Assembly: GCF_019042245.1 (NCBI RefSeq)
Contig: NZ_JAHQCX010000017.1
Location: 1-64,000 of the forward strand
Reading direction: 5' to 3'
DNA length: 64,000 bases
DNA from: Diplocloster modestus
GTDB lineage: Bacteria; Bacillota; Clostridia; Lachnospirales; Lachnospiraceae
The notes below the pieces were generated by a model. The model searched no databases, had not been told where the DNA came from, and was given only the letters and a program-made list of their open reading frames with translations. Numbering within the stretch: the stretch's first letter is position 1; each line of letters opens with the position of its first letter. Position numbers and translations under genes: made by a program. Positions 9,831-19,498 of this stretch are shown here, in pieces.

Positions 9831-10970
9831 TTACCTTCTGACAGAAACCATTTTTTTCGTGTTCGCGTGATACAGGTAGGCGAAGCCGGAATCGGACAGG
9901 ATTTCCTTTCGCTGTTTCCGAAGGTTCAGACGGCTGGCAGTAATTTTTATCATACCATAACTTGCGGCACTGAGGACACGGGAGTGAGATCCTATGGCCA
10001 ATGCGGACAGAAGCGCCGGAACGGAGGAACTGTCCAGTTCAATCAGGGATTTGACGGTGGTCAGGGCCGCTTCGACACCGGACTGGTGCATGATCCTGAT
10101 AAGTTTTCCTGTTTCCAGCTCCATCTTTTCCCGGAAGCTTTCACTGGATTTTTGTATTTCCTGCGCGTCCCCGCATGTTTTTAAGCTTTTTTCAAAGGAG
10201 TCTAATTCATGGCGGAATTGGAGCAGCTCATCCCGGTACCGCCTCCGGAAGGACAGGATTTTCTTAAGAGGTACGCCTTTCCTGGGCGTCGGAAGTACAT
10301 TCTGCATTACACAGTCAATACACCAGCTGCCGTTCGTCAATGGCGAGCACACATTTTCATAGGCATAGGACAGATTAACCGGACGGTCCGTACCCACAGC
10401 GATGAATTGGCCGGTTCTTCCGCCTTCCGCCTTCGCTAAATATTTTGCAAGAAGGGACATATAGAGTCTGGCGATCCTTTCATCCAGCACATACCAGTTA
10501 CCGTTGCCGTCCCAGTGTAAAAGCTTATGCTCACACATGAAATCATATAGTTTCCCATTGGTTTTTTCCTGATGAAGCAGGACGGGTAATTCATGCCACG
10601 GAAGCTTGTCCTCCTGTATGTAATAGCGGCCGTAGTCCGTGCCAGGCAACCGCAGGTCCGGGACGCAGGAAGCAGCTTTCACGGAGGAACCGAACTTGTG
10701 TGACCGCGGATCCGGCAGGCTTTGCGGATCGGATAACCGTTCTATGACTTCTTCTTCGAAATCCGGCAGGAATTCTGATTCAAACAGAGTGGACGGATAG
10801 ATTGGACGATAGCATTCCTGCTCCATAAGTTCACATATTTCAGGGGAAAGGCAAATCGTCTTATCCCCTTTTGGAACGATGGAGCTTACTTTGTCCCAAT
10901 ATAAAACTGCATTCCGAAGCCAGTTCTGATCCTTTATATTAATATCCGGATAATATAAGATTGATCTCAA
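9831..10970 (-). CDS. Unknown protein, DUF6236-like
   Basis: A 379-residue soluble protein with no recognised catalytic motif. The opening, MRSILYYPDINIKDQNWLRN then A-V-L-Y-W-D-K-V-x-x-I-V-P, is like the start of DUF6236 proteins, but this is from memory and tentative. A long charged helical stretch (about 250-310) could be a coiled coil. Translation probably begins at TTG 10970, because GGAGGTG lies a few nt upstream and the start overlaps the PBP stop. It is the last gene of the long envelope/division run and may have no functional link to it. Confidence 0.6.
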   Translation of the reverse strand: MRSILYYPDINIKDQNWLRNAVLYWDKVSSIVPKGDKTICLSPEICELMEQECYRPIYPSTLFESEFLPDFEEEVIERLSDPQSLPDPRSHKFGSSVKAASCVPDLRLPGTDYGRYYIQEDKLPWHELPVLLHQEKTNGKLYDFMCEHKLLHWDGNGNWYVLDERIARLYMSLLAKYLAKAEGGRTGQFIAVGTDRPVNLSYAYENVCSPLTNGSWCIDCVMQNVLPTPRKGVPLKKILSFRRRYRDELLQFRHELDSFEKSLKTCGDAQEIQKSSESFREKMELETGKLIRIMHQSGVEAALTTVKSLIELDSSSVPALLSALAIGSHSRVLSAASYGMIKITASRLNLRKQRKEILSDSGFAYLYHANTKKMVSVRR

Positions 10971-12517
10971 CTCACACCTCCATTCCCAGCTTGAGCATAA
11001 GCGGCAAACAGTTTCTTCGCCACGGGTACTGCGTAATCACTTCCAGCTCCGGCGCCCTCCAGGATCACGGCGACCACCAGGTCAGGGGAATCCACATTGG
11101 AAAAGCCAACGAACCAGGCATGGCTTTTCGCTTTGTTACTGCTGTACTCGGCACTTCCTGTTTTCCCGGCCGCCGTGTAATTCTGGCCGGAAAGCTTGGT
11201 GGCCGTCCCTTCTTCCACCACATCGATCATATAAGATTTCAGAAGCGCCGCTTCCCCTTCGGAGAGCAGGGTGCCATACTCAGCCGGCTTGTACTGTTTT
11301 ACCTTATCCCCGGTATAATTTTCGATCCGGTCAATGAAATAGGGCTTCATCAGCACACCGTTGTTGGCGATCGCTGAGGTAATCAGCGCCATATGCATGG
11401 GGGACACCAGTGTGCCTTCTCCCTGGCCGATGGCCGTCATCAGCTTCTGCGCGGTATCATCCTGAGCAGGCGGCGCGAATTTACTCTTGCTGTAAGGGAG
11501 CGAGATCGGAAGTTCCTTGTTAAACAGAAGGCTGTCACATAAGCTGTTAAAGGATTTCATATTCAGGTCCATCCCGATATTGGCATAGGAGGAATTACAG
11601 GAATGGGCAAAGGATTCCATCAGATTCTGAACACCATGGGACTTATGCTTATAGCAGTTGATCGTCACGTCATCAGCCGTAAATTCGCCATGGCAGTCAT
11701 AGCTGTACTGCTCATAATTCCCATTCTCCCGCACATATTTCAGCGTGGTTATTATTTTAAAGGTGGAACCCGGAGGATACAGCCCCTGGGTCGCCCGATT
11801 CAACAGCGCGGTACTTTCGTTTCCCTCAGCGGTCAGCTTTTCCCATTGCTCCTGTATTTTATTCGGATCATACGTGGGCTTGGAGACCATGGCCAGCACT
11901 TTTCCAGTGGACGGTTCCAACGCGACCACGGCGCCGTCATATTTGCCCATAGCGTCATAGGCTATCTTCTGGAGCTCCACATCCAGTGTGGTCACCACAT
12001 TATCACCGATGTTTTTCTCGCCTTTGAACTCATTTTCCAGCTGTTCCAGGAAAAAAGCGTGGGAGGACAGAAGGCTGAAATTGCCCAGGGATTCGATTCC
12101 GGTTTTTCCTACCGTGGAATATCCCACCACATGGGCGAACAGGTCTTTATAGGGATAGCGCCTGGTTTCCGTACCGTCCCCTGACAATGCGGTTTCTGCC
12201 AGGACTTCCCCGTCATTTGCCAGGATTTTCCCACGGATATAACGGTCCGCAAAAGTATCCTGCCTGGAATTATAAGGATTGTTAATCACATCATCCGCCT
12301 GGGTCGTATTAAAATATACGAAATAGGCCATCAGCAGAGTAAACATCCCTACAAACAGATAGGCAACCAGTAATAGTTCTCTATTTCTCTTTTTTCCGTC
12401 TCGCTTTTGCGGGCTTGTCGTCCCGTTTTCCCCGTCCTGAAGATCCAGGTCCAGAATTTCCTGTTCCTTTACGGTTTTTTTGTTTTTGAACTTGAACATT
12501 GGCCTTAACATCCTCAT
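10967..12517 (-). CDS. Class B penicillin-binding protein (peptidoglycan D,D-transpeptidase)
   Basis: A 516-residue bitopic membrane protein that cross-links peptidoglycan with its SEDS partner. It has a cytoplasmic tail, a single membrane anchor (about 48-69), and a transpeptidase domain with all three motifs: S251-T-F-K254, S306-C-N308 and K452-T-G454. It is short for the class (PbpA-like, reduced N-terminal pedestal). The start is uncertain: ATGs at 12517, 12511 and 12499 are all possible, and each overlaps the SEDS gene by over 115 bp. There is no later ATG before the membrane anchor, so a long overlap seems real. The pairing with the upstream SEDS gene is the classic RodA/FtsW-PBP2 couple. 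Confidence 0.9.
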   Translation of the reverse strand: MRMLRPMFKFKNKKTVKEQEILDLDLQDGENGTTSPQKRDGKKRNRELLLVAYLFVGMFTLLMAYFVYFNTTQADDVINNPYNSRQDTFADRYIRGKILANDGEVLAETALSGDGTETRRYPYKDLFAHVVGYSTVGKTGIESLGNFSLLSSHAFFLEQLENEFKGEKNIGDNVVTTLDVELQKIAYDAMGKYDGAVVALEPSTGKVLAMVSKPTYDPNKIQEQWEKLTAEGNESTALLNRATQGLYPPGSTFKIITTLKYVRENGNYEQYSYDCHGEFTADDVTINCYKHKSHGVQNLMESFAHSCNSSYANIGMDLNMKSFNSLCDSLLFNKELPISLPYSKSKFAPPAQDDTAQKLMTAIGQGEGTLVSPMHMALITSAIANNGVLMKPYFIDRIENYTGDKVKQYKPAEYGTLLSEGEAALLKSYMIDVVEEGTATKLSGQNYTAAGKTGSAEYSSNKAKSHAWFVGFSNVDSPDLVVAVILEGAGAGSDYAVPVAKKLFAAYAQAGNGGVS

Positions 12518-13811
12518 CTTCTCTTAATAAATACATGCCCTGGATGATGGCAAACATAATCAGCGTGCTAAGCATAGAACTTCCGCCATAGCTGACAAGC
12601 GGCAGCGTAACCCCGGTGGAGGGGATGAACTTTGTAACACCCCCGATGGTCAGAAACACCTGGAACCCATAGACCGTCCCCAGCCCCAAAGCCACCAGTT
12701 TATAAAAATCATCCTTGATCTGCATCGCAATATTGATAAACATTAAAAAACAGCTGACACAGATCAGGATCAGACACAGCGCGAAGATCCCGCCCAACTC
12801 CTCGGAGATGGCGGAAAAGATAAAATCCTGATCCACCACCGGAATCTTATCCGGTGATCCCTGAAAAAGTCCCATTCCGAACCAGCCTCCGGTTCCTATG
12901 GCGAACAGGGACTGGGTGATCTGATATCCCTCTTTTTCAATCACGTCCCAGGGATTGCTCCAGGCCAGTACCCTGGTACGCACATGGCCGAACAGGAAAT
13001 AGCCGGCCACAGCGGCGGCACAGCCCCCGGCCAGCCCGCCCATCAGGTATAAAGGTTTTCTCGATGCCACATAAAGCATGATCAGATAGACTACGAAATA
13101 GATCAGCGCCCCGCCCAGATCTTTGGAAAGCACCAGAATCAGTACATGAGCCACCGCTACCGCGGTTGCCTTCACAATATCCTTGAATTCCGTAGATCTG
13201 CTGAGCAGCGCTGCCACGAAAAACACAAAGATGATCTTAACAAACTCGGACGGCTGTACGGAAAGCTGTCCGAAGGATATATTCAGTTTCGCTCCGTATA
13301 CCCTGCTTCCGGCGACGGCCACAACTCCCAGAAGCCCTATTCCCGCAGCCGCATACAGCCATGTAAGCTGCCGCAGGAACTTCATCTTCCGCACCAGTAA
13401 CGGCACCAGAAGCGATACGGCCGCCGAGACAGCTACGATCATAAACTGCCGCTTGGATTTGTCAAAGGAAAGCCTGGTGAGAATAATAAAGCCGATGGAT
13501 AGCAGCATGCACATATTATTGACCACCAGACGCGAAGCCTTTGGATAAGCCACATGATAAAAAGCCAGGATCGCCGCCAGCAAAATCACCTGCTCTCCAT
13601 AGAATAACAGGATCTGCAGATTATTTGTTTTCAAATACATCACCAGATAAGCGGTCAGATGAATGAGAAACATCAGCGTATTTTGTTTCCGGAAGATATT
13701 CTTCTGCCGGACCGGGTCCCCATGCCCGAATACCGTATAGCTCTGGTACGTATACATGGCAATCAATATGATCATCAGATATTTGGATAACTCAACGATG
13801 ACATTAACCAT
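12381..13811 (-). CDS. SEDS-family peptidoglycan glycosyltransferase (FtsW/RodA/SpoVE type)
   Basis: A 476-residue polytopic membrane protein that polymerises lipid II with its cognate class B PBP, encoded just downstream. Conserved SEDS features include QPSEFVKIIFVFFVAALL, K-D-L-G-G-A-L, the P-V-V-D-Q-D-F-I-F-S-A-I-S-E-E-L-G-G loop and the late STGVTLPLVSYGGSS. The C-terminal tail (about 430-476) is basic and low-complexity, and its DNA also encodes the start of the PBP. The ATG overlaps the U32 peptidase stop (TAATG). Whether it acts in elongation, division or sporulation cannot be told from the sequence. Confidence 0.93.
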   Translation of the reverse strand: MVNVIVELSKYLMIILIAMYTYQSYTVFGHGDPVRQKNIFRKQNTLMFLIHLTAYLVMYLKTNNLQILLFYGEQVILLAAILAFYHVAYPKASRLVVNNMCMLLSIGFIILTRLSFDKSKRQFMIVAVSAAVSLLVPLLVRKMKFLRQLTWLYAAAGIGLLGVVAVAGSRVYGAKLNISFGQLSVQPSEFVKIIFVFFVAALLSRSTEFKDIVKATAVAVAHVLILVLSKDLGGALIYFVVYLIMLYVASRKPLYLMGGLAGGCAAAVAGYFLFGHVRTRVLAWSNPWDVIEKEGYQITQSLFAIGTGGWFGMGLFQGSPDKIPVVDQDFIFSAISEELGGIFALCLILICVSCFLMFINIAMQIKDDFYKLVALGLGTVYGFQVFLTIGGVTKFIPSTGVTLPLVSYGGSSMLSTLIMFAIIQGMYLLREDEDVKANVQVQKQKNRKGTGNSGPGSSGRGKRDDKPAKARRKKEK

Positions 13812-16072
13812 TATTCTACGCCTCTCTTGAAGTGTCCCCGTGTAAATTCTTTCCAGGGCATGTCTGTCTGAATGCCGTGTATATAGCGGTCTATATAAAG
13901 CTTTGCCGTTTTCAACGTCTCTGCTCCGGTCTCCACGGTAAAATCCAGCCGGAGGGCCGCAGGCCCCAGGGACTTGATATCCTTATCCTGATCCAGCAAG
14001 ACCAGCGGAACGGAATTGTAAATTACATTATAGCAGCTTTCCGGCATACAGAAATTCTTGACATAAAAATACTTCTGATACCTGTCCTTTAACCGTCTTG
14101 TCTCCGGAACATGGGTACAGTGATCCGCTGTCTTTAACAGGCACTGTGCCGATACCATCATGGGCAGATGCCCATAGGCGATGATTTCACTGCCTTCGCA
14201 GCCTCTTGCTCTTAACTCTTTCAGGTTCAGCTCCACAGGCGCGGTATCCCGGCCGCAGCCCTTTGCTGCCCAGAATGCGCGGCTTCTTTTGTTAAAGGTA
14301 TATACATTGGCATCCGTAACCACGGGCTTTGTAAACGAATGGCGCTCAAGGAATTCGTACTCCTCGTAGTTTCGAATAACGATGCCGTCAATACCGGTTT
14401 CCATCAGCCTGTCCCAGATCCCTTCGAATACCTGTCTTAAGCTTTCCCTGAAAATCACCGGAAGAACCAGATAACATTTTTTCTTATACCGGTGAACCTC
14501 CTGTGTCCATCTCTTCAGATCAGCCAGTTCTGCTTTCTCATCCAAAATAGAGGGAAAAAGAGAGTAGTTTACATACAGATCCGATATCTGTTCCAGTGTG
14601 ACAAGCGCCTCCAGCTGTTGGGTTTCTTCCACATATGCCCGAATACACAGAGCCTTTTCCTGCGCCCTGGAGGCATCCGCGCCCATGCCTCTTTGTGCGT
14701 TCTCTTTCTCCCAGCTTACAGGAGGAGTACGCCTGAAAGGCGCTAACAGCTCCCGTTCCAATGCCTCCAGGGCATTTCTGCGCAGTTCATTGACCGCCTG
14801 TAACGGCAGAAAGAGATCCTCTTCCATTTCGATCTGGAGCTGCCCGAATAAGAATGGAGTGTTGCCTGTCTTTCGAAGCTGTTTCTCCACCTGATCCCTT
14901 TGGATAGGCCGTTGTACTGCCTGCTCTGCACAGGCCCCCGTCACAGTAACGGACGCGCTCTGCGTATTAACACAGAGTTTAGCATGATTTTCTTTAGAAA
15001 GTATTAACATACCATTAATTTTTTCTTTGGATTGGTTTTCGACATATTCTCTGCGCAGCGTCTCCATAAGATTTCCCATACGGATTTCTCCGCCCGCGTT
15101 GTTTAAACTTAACATTTTCCGTCCGTTGTGCTGTTGGTAATAGCCTTTTGTGAATCCTTCCCGGCTGAACAGACATTCCAATTCTCTGCGGTCTTCCTCC
15201 GAAACCCGGTAATCCCTTGCCCCTTTTTCCAGAAACAGATCCAGATATTTCCGGTAAATCCGGACCACACCCGCCACGTATTCCGGCTGTTTCATTCTTC
15301 CTTCGATCTTTAAGGAGGTCACTCCGGCGTCCAGAATGTCAGGAAGAAGATCAATGGTGCAAAGATCCTTCATACTTATCAAATGTGAGGCAGAAACCGG
15401 TACCGCCTGCTTTCCCCGGCCTGCCGCAGCTTTGGATCCTGTGACGGCGCCTCCGGTCAATTCATAAGGCAGCCGGCAGGGCTGGGCACACCGCCCCCGG
15501 TTACCGCTTCTGCCGCCCAATATGCTGCTTAACAGGCACTGGCCGGAATAACAGTAGCACAGCGCACCATGCACAAATGTCTCGATCTCCAGACTGGTCT
15601 GTTCCCGTATCATACGGATTTCCTGCAGCGAAAGTTCTCTGGCTGGAACGACACGGGACACCCCTTCTTTTTCCAGGAATTCCGCCCCCAGCGGGCCGGT
15701 GATGGTCATCTGGGTACTGGCATGTACCGGAAGATCCGGAAAATATTCCCGGATAAAGGACAACACTCCCACATCCTGCACGATCACCGCATCCAGCCCT
15801 TCCTCGTAATAAGGACGCAGGTAATCGTACAGTTCCATCTTAAGTTCCCGCTCCTTCAATAGGGTATTCACCGTCAGATAGATCTTCTTTCCCCGCAAAT
15901 GGGCTTCCCGAAGTGCCTGCAGCAGAGAGTCCTGCTGTGGGTTATTCGCGTAGGCTCTGGCCCCGAATTTGCTCCCGCCCATATAGACCGCATCCGCGCC
16001 CGCCTGCATCGCCGCCCGAAAGCTGTCATAAGAACCGGCCGGAGCCAGCAGTTCGATTTGTTCCCTGTCCAT
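13811..16072 (-). CDS. U32-family peptidase (RlhA/YrrO-like, with DUF3656-type middle)
   Basis: A 753-residue protein. The N-terminal U32 domain begins IELLAPAGSYDSFRAAMQAG and contains the family signature around HGALCYCYSGQCLLSS, followed by GRSGNRGRCAQPCRLPY. The cysteine pattern is that of 23S/tRNA-hydroxylation U32 proteins. Residues about 310-410 resemble the DUF3656 collagenase-like insert, and a C-terminal U32-like repeat follows (IVIRNYEEYEF; AYGHLPMMVSAQCLLK). The known relative RlhA hydroxylates 23S rRNA C2501; this role is inferred, not shown. I start at ATG 16072, with GGGAG 8 nt upstream, rather than at further-upstream ATGs. The stop overlaps the next gene. Confidence 0.88.
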   Translation of the reverse strand: MDREQIELLAPAGSYDSFRAAMQAGADAVYMGGSKFGARAYANNPQQDSLLQALREAHLRGKKIYLTVNTLLKERELKMELYDYLRPYYEEGLDAVIVQDVGVLSFIREYFPDLPVHASTQMTITGPLGAEFLEKEGVSRVVPARELSLQEIRMIREQTSLEIETFVHGALCYCYSGQCLLSSILGGRSGNRGRCAQPCRLPYELTGGAVTGSKAAAGRGKQAVPVSASHLISMKDLCTIDLLPDILDAGVTSLKIEGRMKQPEYVAGVVRIYRKYLDLFLEKGARDYRVSEEDRRELECLFSREGFTKGYYQQHNGRKMLSLNNAGGEIRMGNLMETLRREYVENQSKEKINGMLILSKENHAKLCVNTQSASVTVTGACAEQAVQRPIQRDQVEKQLRKTGNTPFLFGQLQIEMEEDLFLPLQAVNELRRNALEALERELLAPFRRTPPVSWEKENAQRGMGADASRAQEKALCIRAYVEETQQLEALVTLEQISDLYVNYSLFPSILDEKAELADLKRWTQEVHRYKKKCYLVLPVIFRESLRQVFEGIWDRLMETGIDGIVIRNYEEYEFLERHSFTKPVVTDANVYTFNKRSRAFWAAKGCGRDTAPVELNLKELRARGCEGSEIIAYGHLPMMVSAQCLLKTADHCTHVPETRRLKDRYQKYFYVKNFCMPESCYNVIYNSVPLVLLDQDKDIKSLGPAALRLDFTVETGAETLKTAKLYIDRYIHGIQTDMPWKEFTRGHFKRGVE

Positions 16073-16169
16073 ATCTTCTACTCCCATATTCCTATCATTC
16101 TTCGTTATATAGTGCATTTTCTTTTCGCCTGCGGAATTTTCCGTCATCTTCTATTTGAATGAAAAAGGA

Positions 16170-16192
16170 CGTGGGATTTCGACAATCTCACG
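16170..16192 (-). terminator. Weak terminator after zapA
   Basis: CGTGGGATT (16170-16178) pairs with AATCTCACG (16184-16192) with one mismatch, followed on the minus strand by TCCTTTTTC. It lies between the zapA stop and the U32 start, so the long run may be partly split here. Confidence 0.5.
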
Positions 16193-16222
16193 CCCCCGCC
16201 TTATCATTTACCTTAAGTTCCG

Positions 16223-16630
16223 CTATCTCTTACGCCCGTCCAGTTCGGTTTCCAGCTTCACGATCTGCTTTTGCAGATCATAGGTCTTGGTCTGCATTTC
16301 CTTCATGGCTTTTTCCATGTTCTCCAGCTGTACCTGCGCGGCGATCATTTCATGCTTCAGATCATACATCTCTTTGTCTTTTGCTTCCATCTCTTCGGAC
16401 AGGAGATCTGACTGCTTTTTGGCTTTAAAATAATCATCGGCAATATTCAGCAGAACCATCAGATTCCGGTTCTCGCCCGACTGCTTGCGAAAATTCTCTA
16501 CCTGGTTAAATTCTTCCAGCCTGTTATTGATGTAAGTGGCAACCTTATGCAGGTATTCTTCGCCTTCTACCCCTGCCAGATGGTAAACCTTACCGTCGAT
16601 CAGCACTTCCGTATGATTCTTCTCTGCCAT
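16223..16630 (-). CDS. zapA: Cell division protein ZapA
   Basis: A 135-residue ZapA-like protein that promotes FtsZ bundling at mid-cell. The N-terminal globular part (EVLIDGKVYHLAGVEGEEYLH then V-A-T-Y-I-N-N-R-L) is the family signature. The C-terminal half (about 65-135) is a long charged coiled coil. It is longer than the minimal 85-residue ZapA, as common in Clostridia. Start chosen at ATG 16630 with AAGGGGTG 7 nt upstream; the earlier in-frame ATG has no good site. It lies downstream of ruvB and upstream of U32 and SEDS/PBP genes. Confidence 0.88.
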   Translation of the reverse strand: MAEKNHTEVLIDGKVYHLAGVEGEEYLHKVATYINNRLEEFNQVENFRKQSGENRNLMVLLNIADDYFKAKKQSDLLSEEMEAKDKEMYDLKHEMIAAQVQLENMEKAMKEMQTKTYDLQKQIVKLETELDGRKR

Positions 16631-16699
16631 AATTCTCACCCCTTCTGTCCTAAGCATCCTATTTCTATTATAAACAAATTTGTCTAAAAAACAACCTTT

Positions 16700-17701
16700 T
16701 TATATGGTCTCATGTTCCAACCCCAGATGGCTGTAAGTCAGATCGGACGCCATCCGTCCGCGGGGCGTACGGAGCAGAAAGCCGTTCTGCACCAGATAGG
16801 GCTCATAGACGTCCTCTATCGTTCCGGCATCCTCACCGATCGCCGCCGCCAGGGTATCCAGTCCCACAGGCCCGCCGCTGAACTTCTCGATCAGTGTGCG
16901 TAAGATCGTCCGGTCGATCTGATCCAGGCCCATCCGGTCCACATCCAGCAGATCCAGTGCGAATCTGGCCACATCCTCCGTGATATTGCCGTCGTATTTC
17001 ACCTGGGCGAAATCCCTGGTCCTCTTCAGAAGCCGGTTTGCAAGTCTCGGCGTGCCCCTGGAGCGTCGCGCGATCTCCTCAGCTCCCTTGGCATCGATCC
17101 GGACCTTCAGCACTTTCGCTGAACGGATGACGATGGTCTGCAGCTCCTCCACCGTATAGAATTCCAGATGATGAACCACCCCGAACCGGTCCCGCAGCGG
17201 AGCGGTCAAAAGCCCTGCCCTGGTCGTCGCCCCCACCAGCGTGAATTTCGGCAGATCCAGACGGATCGAACGGGCGGTTGCCCCTTTACCGATCAGAATG
17301 TCAATCGCGTAATCCTCCATCGCCGGATACAGAACCTCCTCCACCTGCCGGTTCAGCCGGTGAATCTCATCCACAAAAAGCAGATCCCCTTCCTGCAGAT
17401 TATTCAGAATCGCTGCCATCTCGCCGGGTTTCTCGATCGCCGGCCCTGAGGTGACCTTAATATTCACTTCCATCTCATGCGCGATGATACCGGCCAGGGT
17501 GGTCTTACCCAGCCCGGGAGGGCCGTAGAACAGCACATGGTCCAAAGCCTCCCCTCGCTGTTTTGCCGCCTGTATAAAAACTTTCAGATTTTTTTTGGCT
17601 TTCTCCTGGCCGATATATTCATCCAGGGTCTGCGGCCGCAGACTATATTCGATTTTCAGATCCTCTTCCAGGGTCTGTGTGGTTATAATCCGTTTCTCCA
17701 T
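16700..17701 (-). CDS. ruvB: Holliday junction branch migration helicase subunit RuvB
   Basis: A 333-residue AAA+ motor that forms hexamers with RuvA to drive branch migration in recombinational repair. Walker [11 protein letters not shown] and Walker B DEIH are present, followed by sensor 1 ([11 protein letters not shown]) and an arginine-finger region (APLRDRF). The C-terminal winged helix has RTPRGR. The length is typical. It follows ruvA after 77 nt on the same strand. Confidence 0.98.
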   Translation of the reverse strand: MEKRIITTQTLEEDLKIEYSLRPQTLDEYIGQEKAKKNLKVFIQAAKQRGEALDHVLFYGPPGLGKTTLAGIIAHEMEVNIKVTSGPAIEKPGEMAAILNNLQEGDLLFVDEIHRLNRQVEEVLYPAMEDYAIDILIGKGATARSIRLDLPKFTLVGATTRAGLLTAPLRDRFGVVHHLEFYTVEELQTIVIRSAKVLKVRIDAKGAEEIARRSRGTPRLANRLLKRTRDFAQVKYDGNITEDVARFALDLLDVDRMGLDQIDRTILRTLIEKFSGGPVGLDTLAAAIGEDAGTIEDVYEPYLVQNGFLLRTPRGRMASDLTYSHLGLEHETI

Positions 17702-17778
17702 ACTAATCTCCCGCTATCGTCCTGCTTTTGCTATTTAAAATGCATTCCTTATTATACGATTCTTATACGCGTCTATTT

Positions 17779-18390
17779 TTATAAAAAGGACATCTTTTTC
17801 AGCGCGCCTTTTAAGATTGCCTCCACATCCATATCGTCCGTGATATCAACCGTTTTCACCGCATGCAGCGCATCGGTGCTGGAATACCCAAGCGCTACCA
17901 GCGCCTGCACCGCCTCGTCCCTGGCATCCGAGGCAGCCTTTTGCTTTCCGGTCAGGTTATGCTCCAGTTTCCGTTCAAAGGCATCCTCCAGTTTTAATTT
18001 ATCCTTCAGTTCCAAAATAATCTTCTGCGCGGTTTTTCCGCCGATCCCCGGGGCTTTGGAGATGGTCTTCGCGTCATCCGTAAGGACCGCGAAGCGAAGA
18101 TCATCCGCTGACAATCCGGACAGGACGCCCAGAGCCGCTTTGGGGCCAATACCATTTACATTTAACAGCAATTGGAATACTTCCAGATCGTCCCTGGTCA
18201 GAAAGCCGTAGAGCTGCATCGCATCCTCCCTGACATTAAAATACGTGTGCAGCTTTATCTGGGCCCCCACAGCCGGAAGCTCAGATAATGTCTGTGTACT
18301 GATAAAAACCCGGTATCCGATATTCCCCGCTTCGATAATCAGGGCGTTTTCCTCCACCTCAACCAATTCTCCTTTTATATAAGCGATCAT
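17779..18390 (-). CDS. ruvA: Holliday junction branch migration complex subunit RuvA
   Basis: A 203-residue RuvA. An N-terminal OB fold (MIAYIKGELVEVEENALIIE) is followed by tandem helix-hairpin-helix motifs (NGIGPKAALGVL and PGIGGKTAQKIILELKDKL) that bind the four-way junction. The C-terminal helical domain III (about 155-203) contacts RuvB. Its ATG overlaps the stop of the upstream Gx-transporter gene by 4 nt. Confidence 0.97.
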   Translation of the reverse strand: MIAYIKGELVEVEENALIIEAGNIGYRVFISTQTLSELPAVGAQIKLHTYFNVREDAMQLYGFLTRDDLEVFQLLLNVNGIGPKAALGVLSGLSADDLRFAVLTDDAKTISKAPGIGGKTAQKIILELKDKLKLEDAFERKLEHNLTGKQKAASDARDEAVQALVALGYSSTDALHAVKTVDITDDMDVEAILKGALKKMSFL

Positions 18391-18887
18391 TTTATCCTCC
18401 TGTTCCCGGCGGGCAGTTTTTTCAAAACCTCCCTGGCCGCTACACCGATCAGCATCCCGGTAATCACTCCGGAAATCAAAAGCGGCGGCATGTAATACGC
18501 AAGGCTTGCATTCTCCACAACCGCCATGGCCACCAGAATCTGGCCCACGTTGTGAAAGACTCCGCCTGCCATGCTGACCCCAATCACACTGAAGCGGTTC
18601 AACCTTTTCAGCAGCACCATGACCAGAAAGCTCAGCATTCCTCCGGCCAGACTGTATAAAATACTGTATAGATTGCCGAACATAAAGCCAGCCAGCAGAA
18701 TTCTGGCAAAAGATACGGTCAACGCCTCCTTTGTCCCCATCAGATATAACACCAGTACAATCACCGCGTTCGTCAATCCCAGCTTCACACCCGGGATACC
18801 AAAATAAAATGGGATCAGGGACTCTATATAACTGGCAATAAGGGCAAATGCGGTAAACATTCCCAGAAACGCTATTTTATGCTTCAA
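18387..18887 (-). CDS. Gx transporter family membrane protein (Hpre_diP_synt_I)
   Basis: A 166-residue membrane protein with about five hydrophobic segments. The start, KIAFLGMFTAFALIASYIES then L-I-P-F-Y-F-G-I-P-G-V-K-L-G-L-T-N, is the signature of the family once annotated heptaprenyl diphosphate synthase component I and now as Gx transporters. In Clostridia it is commonly next to the NusG-domain-II protein, as here (11 nt apart). The substrate is unknown; an ECF-like S-component role is a guess. Confidence 0.8.
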   Translation of the reverse strand: MKHKIAFLGMFTAFALIASYIESLIPFYFGIPGVKLGLTNAVIVLVLYLMGTKEALTVSFARILLAGFMFGNLYSILYSLAGGMLSFLVMVLLKRLNRFSVIGVSMAGGVFHNVGQILVAMAVVENASLAYYMPPLLISGVITGMLIGVAAREVLKKLPAGNRRIK

Positions 18888-18898
18888 CTTTCACCCTC

Positions 18899-19273
18899 CT
18901 AATGCGCAACTGCATCCAAACCTTTTGCATCTTCCCCCTCCGAGTTTCCGGCTCCTTTTACCTCGGCCACCACCTGATTGGGCAGGCATACGATTGTTTC
19001 CCCATTGCGCTGTATCGCCTTTTGATGCACGCAGAGCTTATCCGGGCAATCCGCCCAGACCATATCTGCCTTACCGTCCCGGATCTCCAGACGATTAGTC
19101 CCCTGAATATCGATGACCGTGTCTTCACTTAAAGGATACGTCCCATACAGTTTTCCTTCCACGGTTACCACGACCTCTTTTCCCGGCTTATGGACAATCC
19201 AGGTATTTACCACATAAAGGCCGGCCGCTATCACAATCACCGCCGCCAGCAGCATCCAGTCATTTTTCCTCAT
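18899..19273 (-). CDS. NusG domain II-containing membrane-anchored protein
   Basis: A 124-residue protein with one N-terminal membrane anchor (DWMLLAAVIVIAAGLYVVN) and an extracytoplasmic NusG domain II fold. The conserved end motif contains C-P-D-K-L-C-V-H-x-x-x-I and then I-V-C-L-P-N-Q-V-V-A-E. It is not a transcription factor despite the domain name. Start at ATG 19273 is supported by GGAG 6 nt upstream and by a promoter whose predicted start point lies downstream of the alternative ATG at 19360. It is the first gene of the long minus-strand run. Confidence 0.85.
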   Translation of the reverse strand: MRKNDWMLLAAVIVIAAGLYVVNTWIVHKPGKEVVVTVEGKLYGTYPLSEDTVIDIQGTNRLEIRDGKADMVWADCPDKLCVHQKAIQRNGETIVCLPNQVVAEVKGAGNSEGEDAKGLDAVAH

Positions 19274-19298
19274 ACTTTGCTCCTTACAATCTTGTACC

Positions 19299-19328
19299 AT
19301 TCTAGCACAAATACTTGCCGGGTTGCAA
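19299..19328 (-). promoter_or_regulatory. Promoter of the NusG-II/Gx/ruvAB run
   Basis: Minus strand: TTGCAA (19323-19328), 18-bp spacer, then TGC-TAGAAT (19299-19304), an extended -10. The predicted start is about 20 nt before the NusG-II ATG. Confidence 0.6.
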
Positions 19329-19440
19329 TGTTTATAAACTTTTCCCGGTGTGTACTGCATGGTAAAGGGTACCTGCTATTTTATCAGCAAAATGCATAAT
19401 GAAAGGCAAACTGCCGGAAACAAACTGATTATAATAATAT

Positions 19441-19469
19441 TTGCGGCTCAAGATGTATTATGGTAGAAT
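19441..19469 (+). promoter_or_regulatory. Promoter of the 19499 membrane protein
   Basis: TTGCGG (19441-19446) and TAGAAT (19464-19469) with a 17-bp spacer. The start point would be near 19476, so the in-frame ATG at 19460 is not transcribed and 19499 is the real start. Confidence 0.6.
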
Positions 19470-19498
19470 GGGTCTATCATGAAAAAAGGAGTTTGGTT

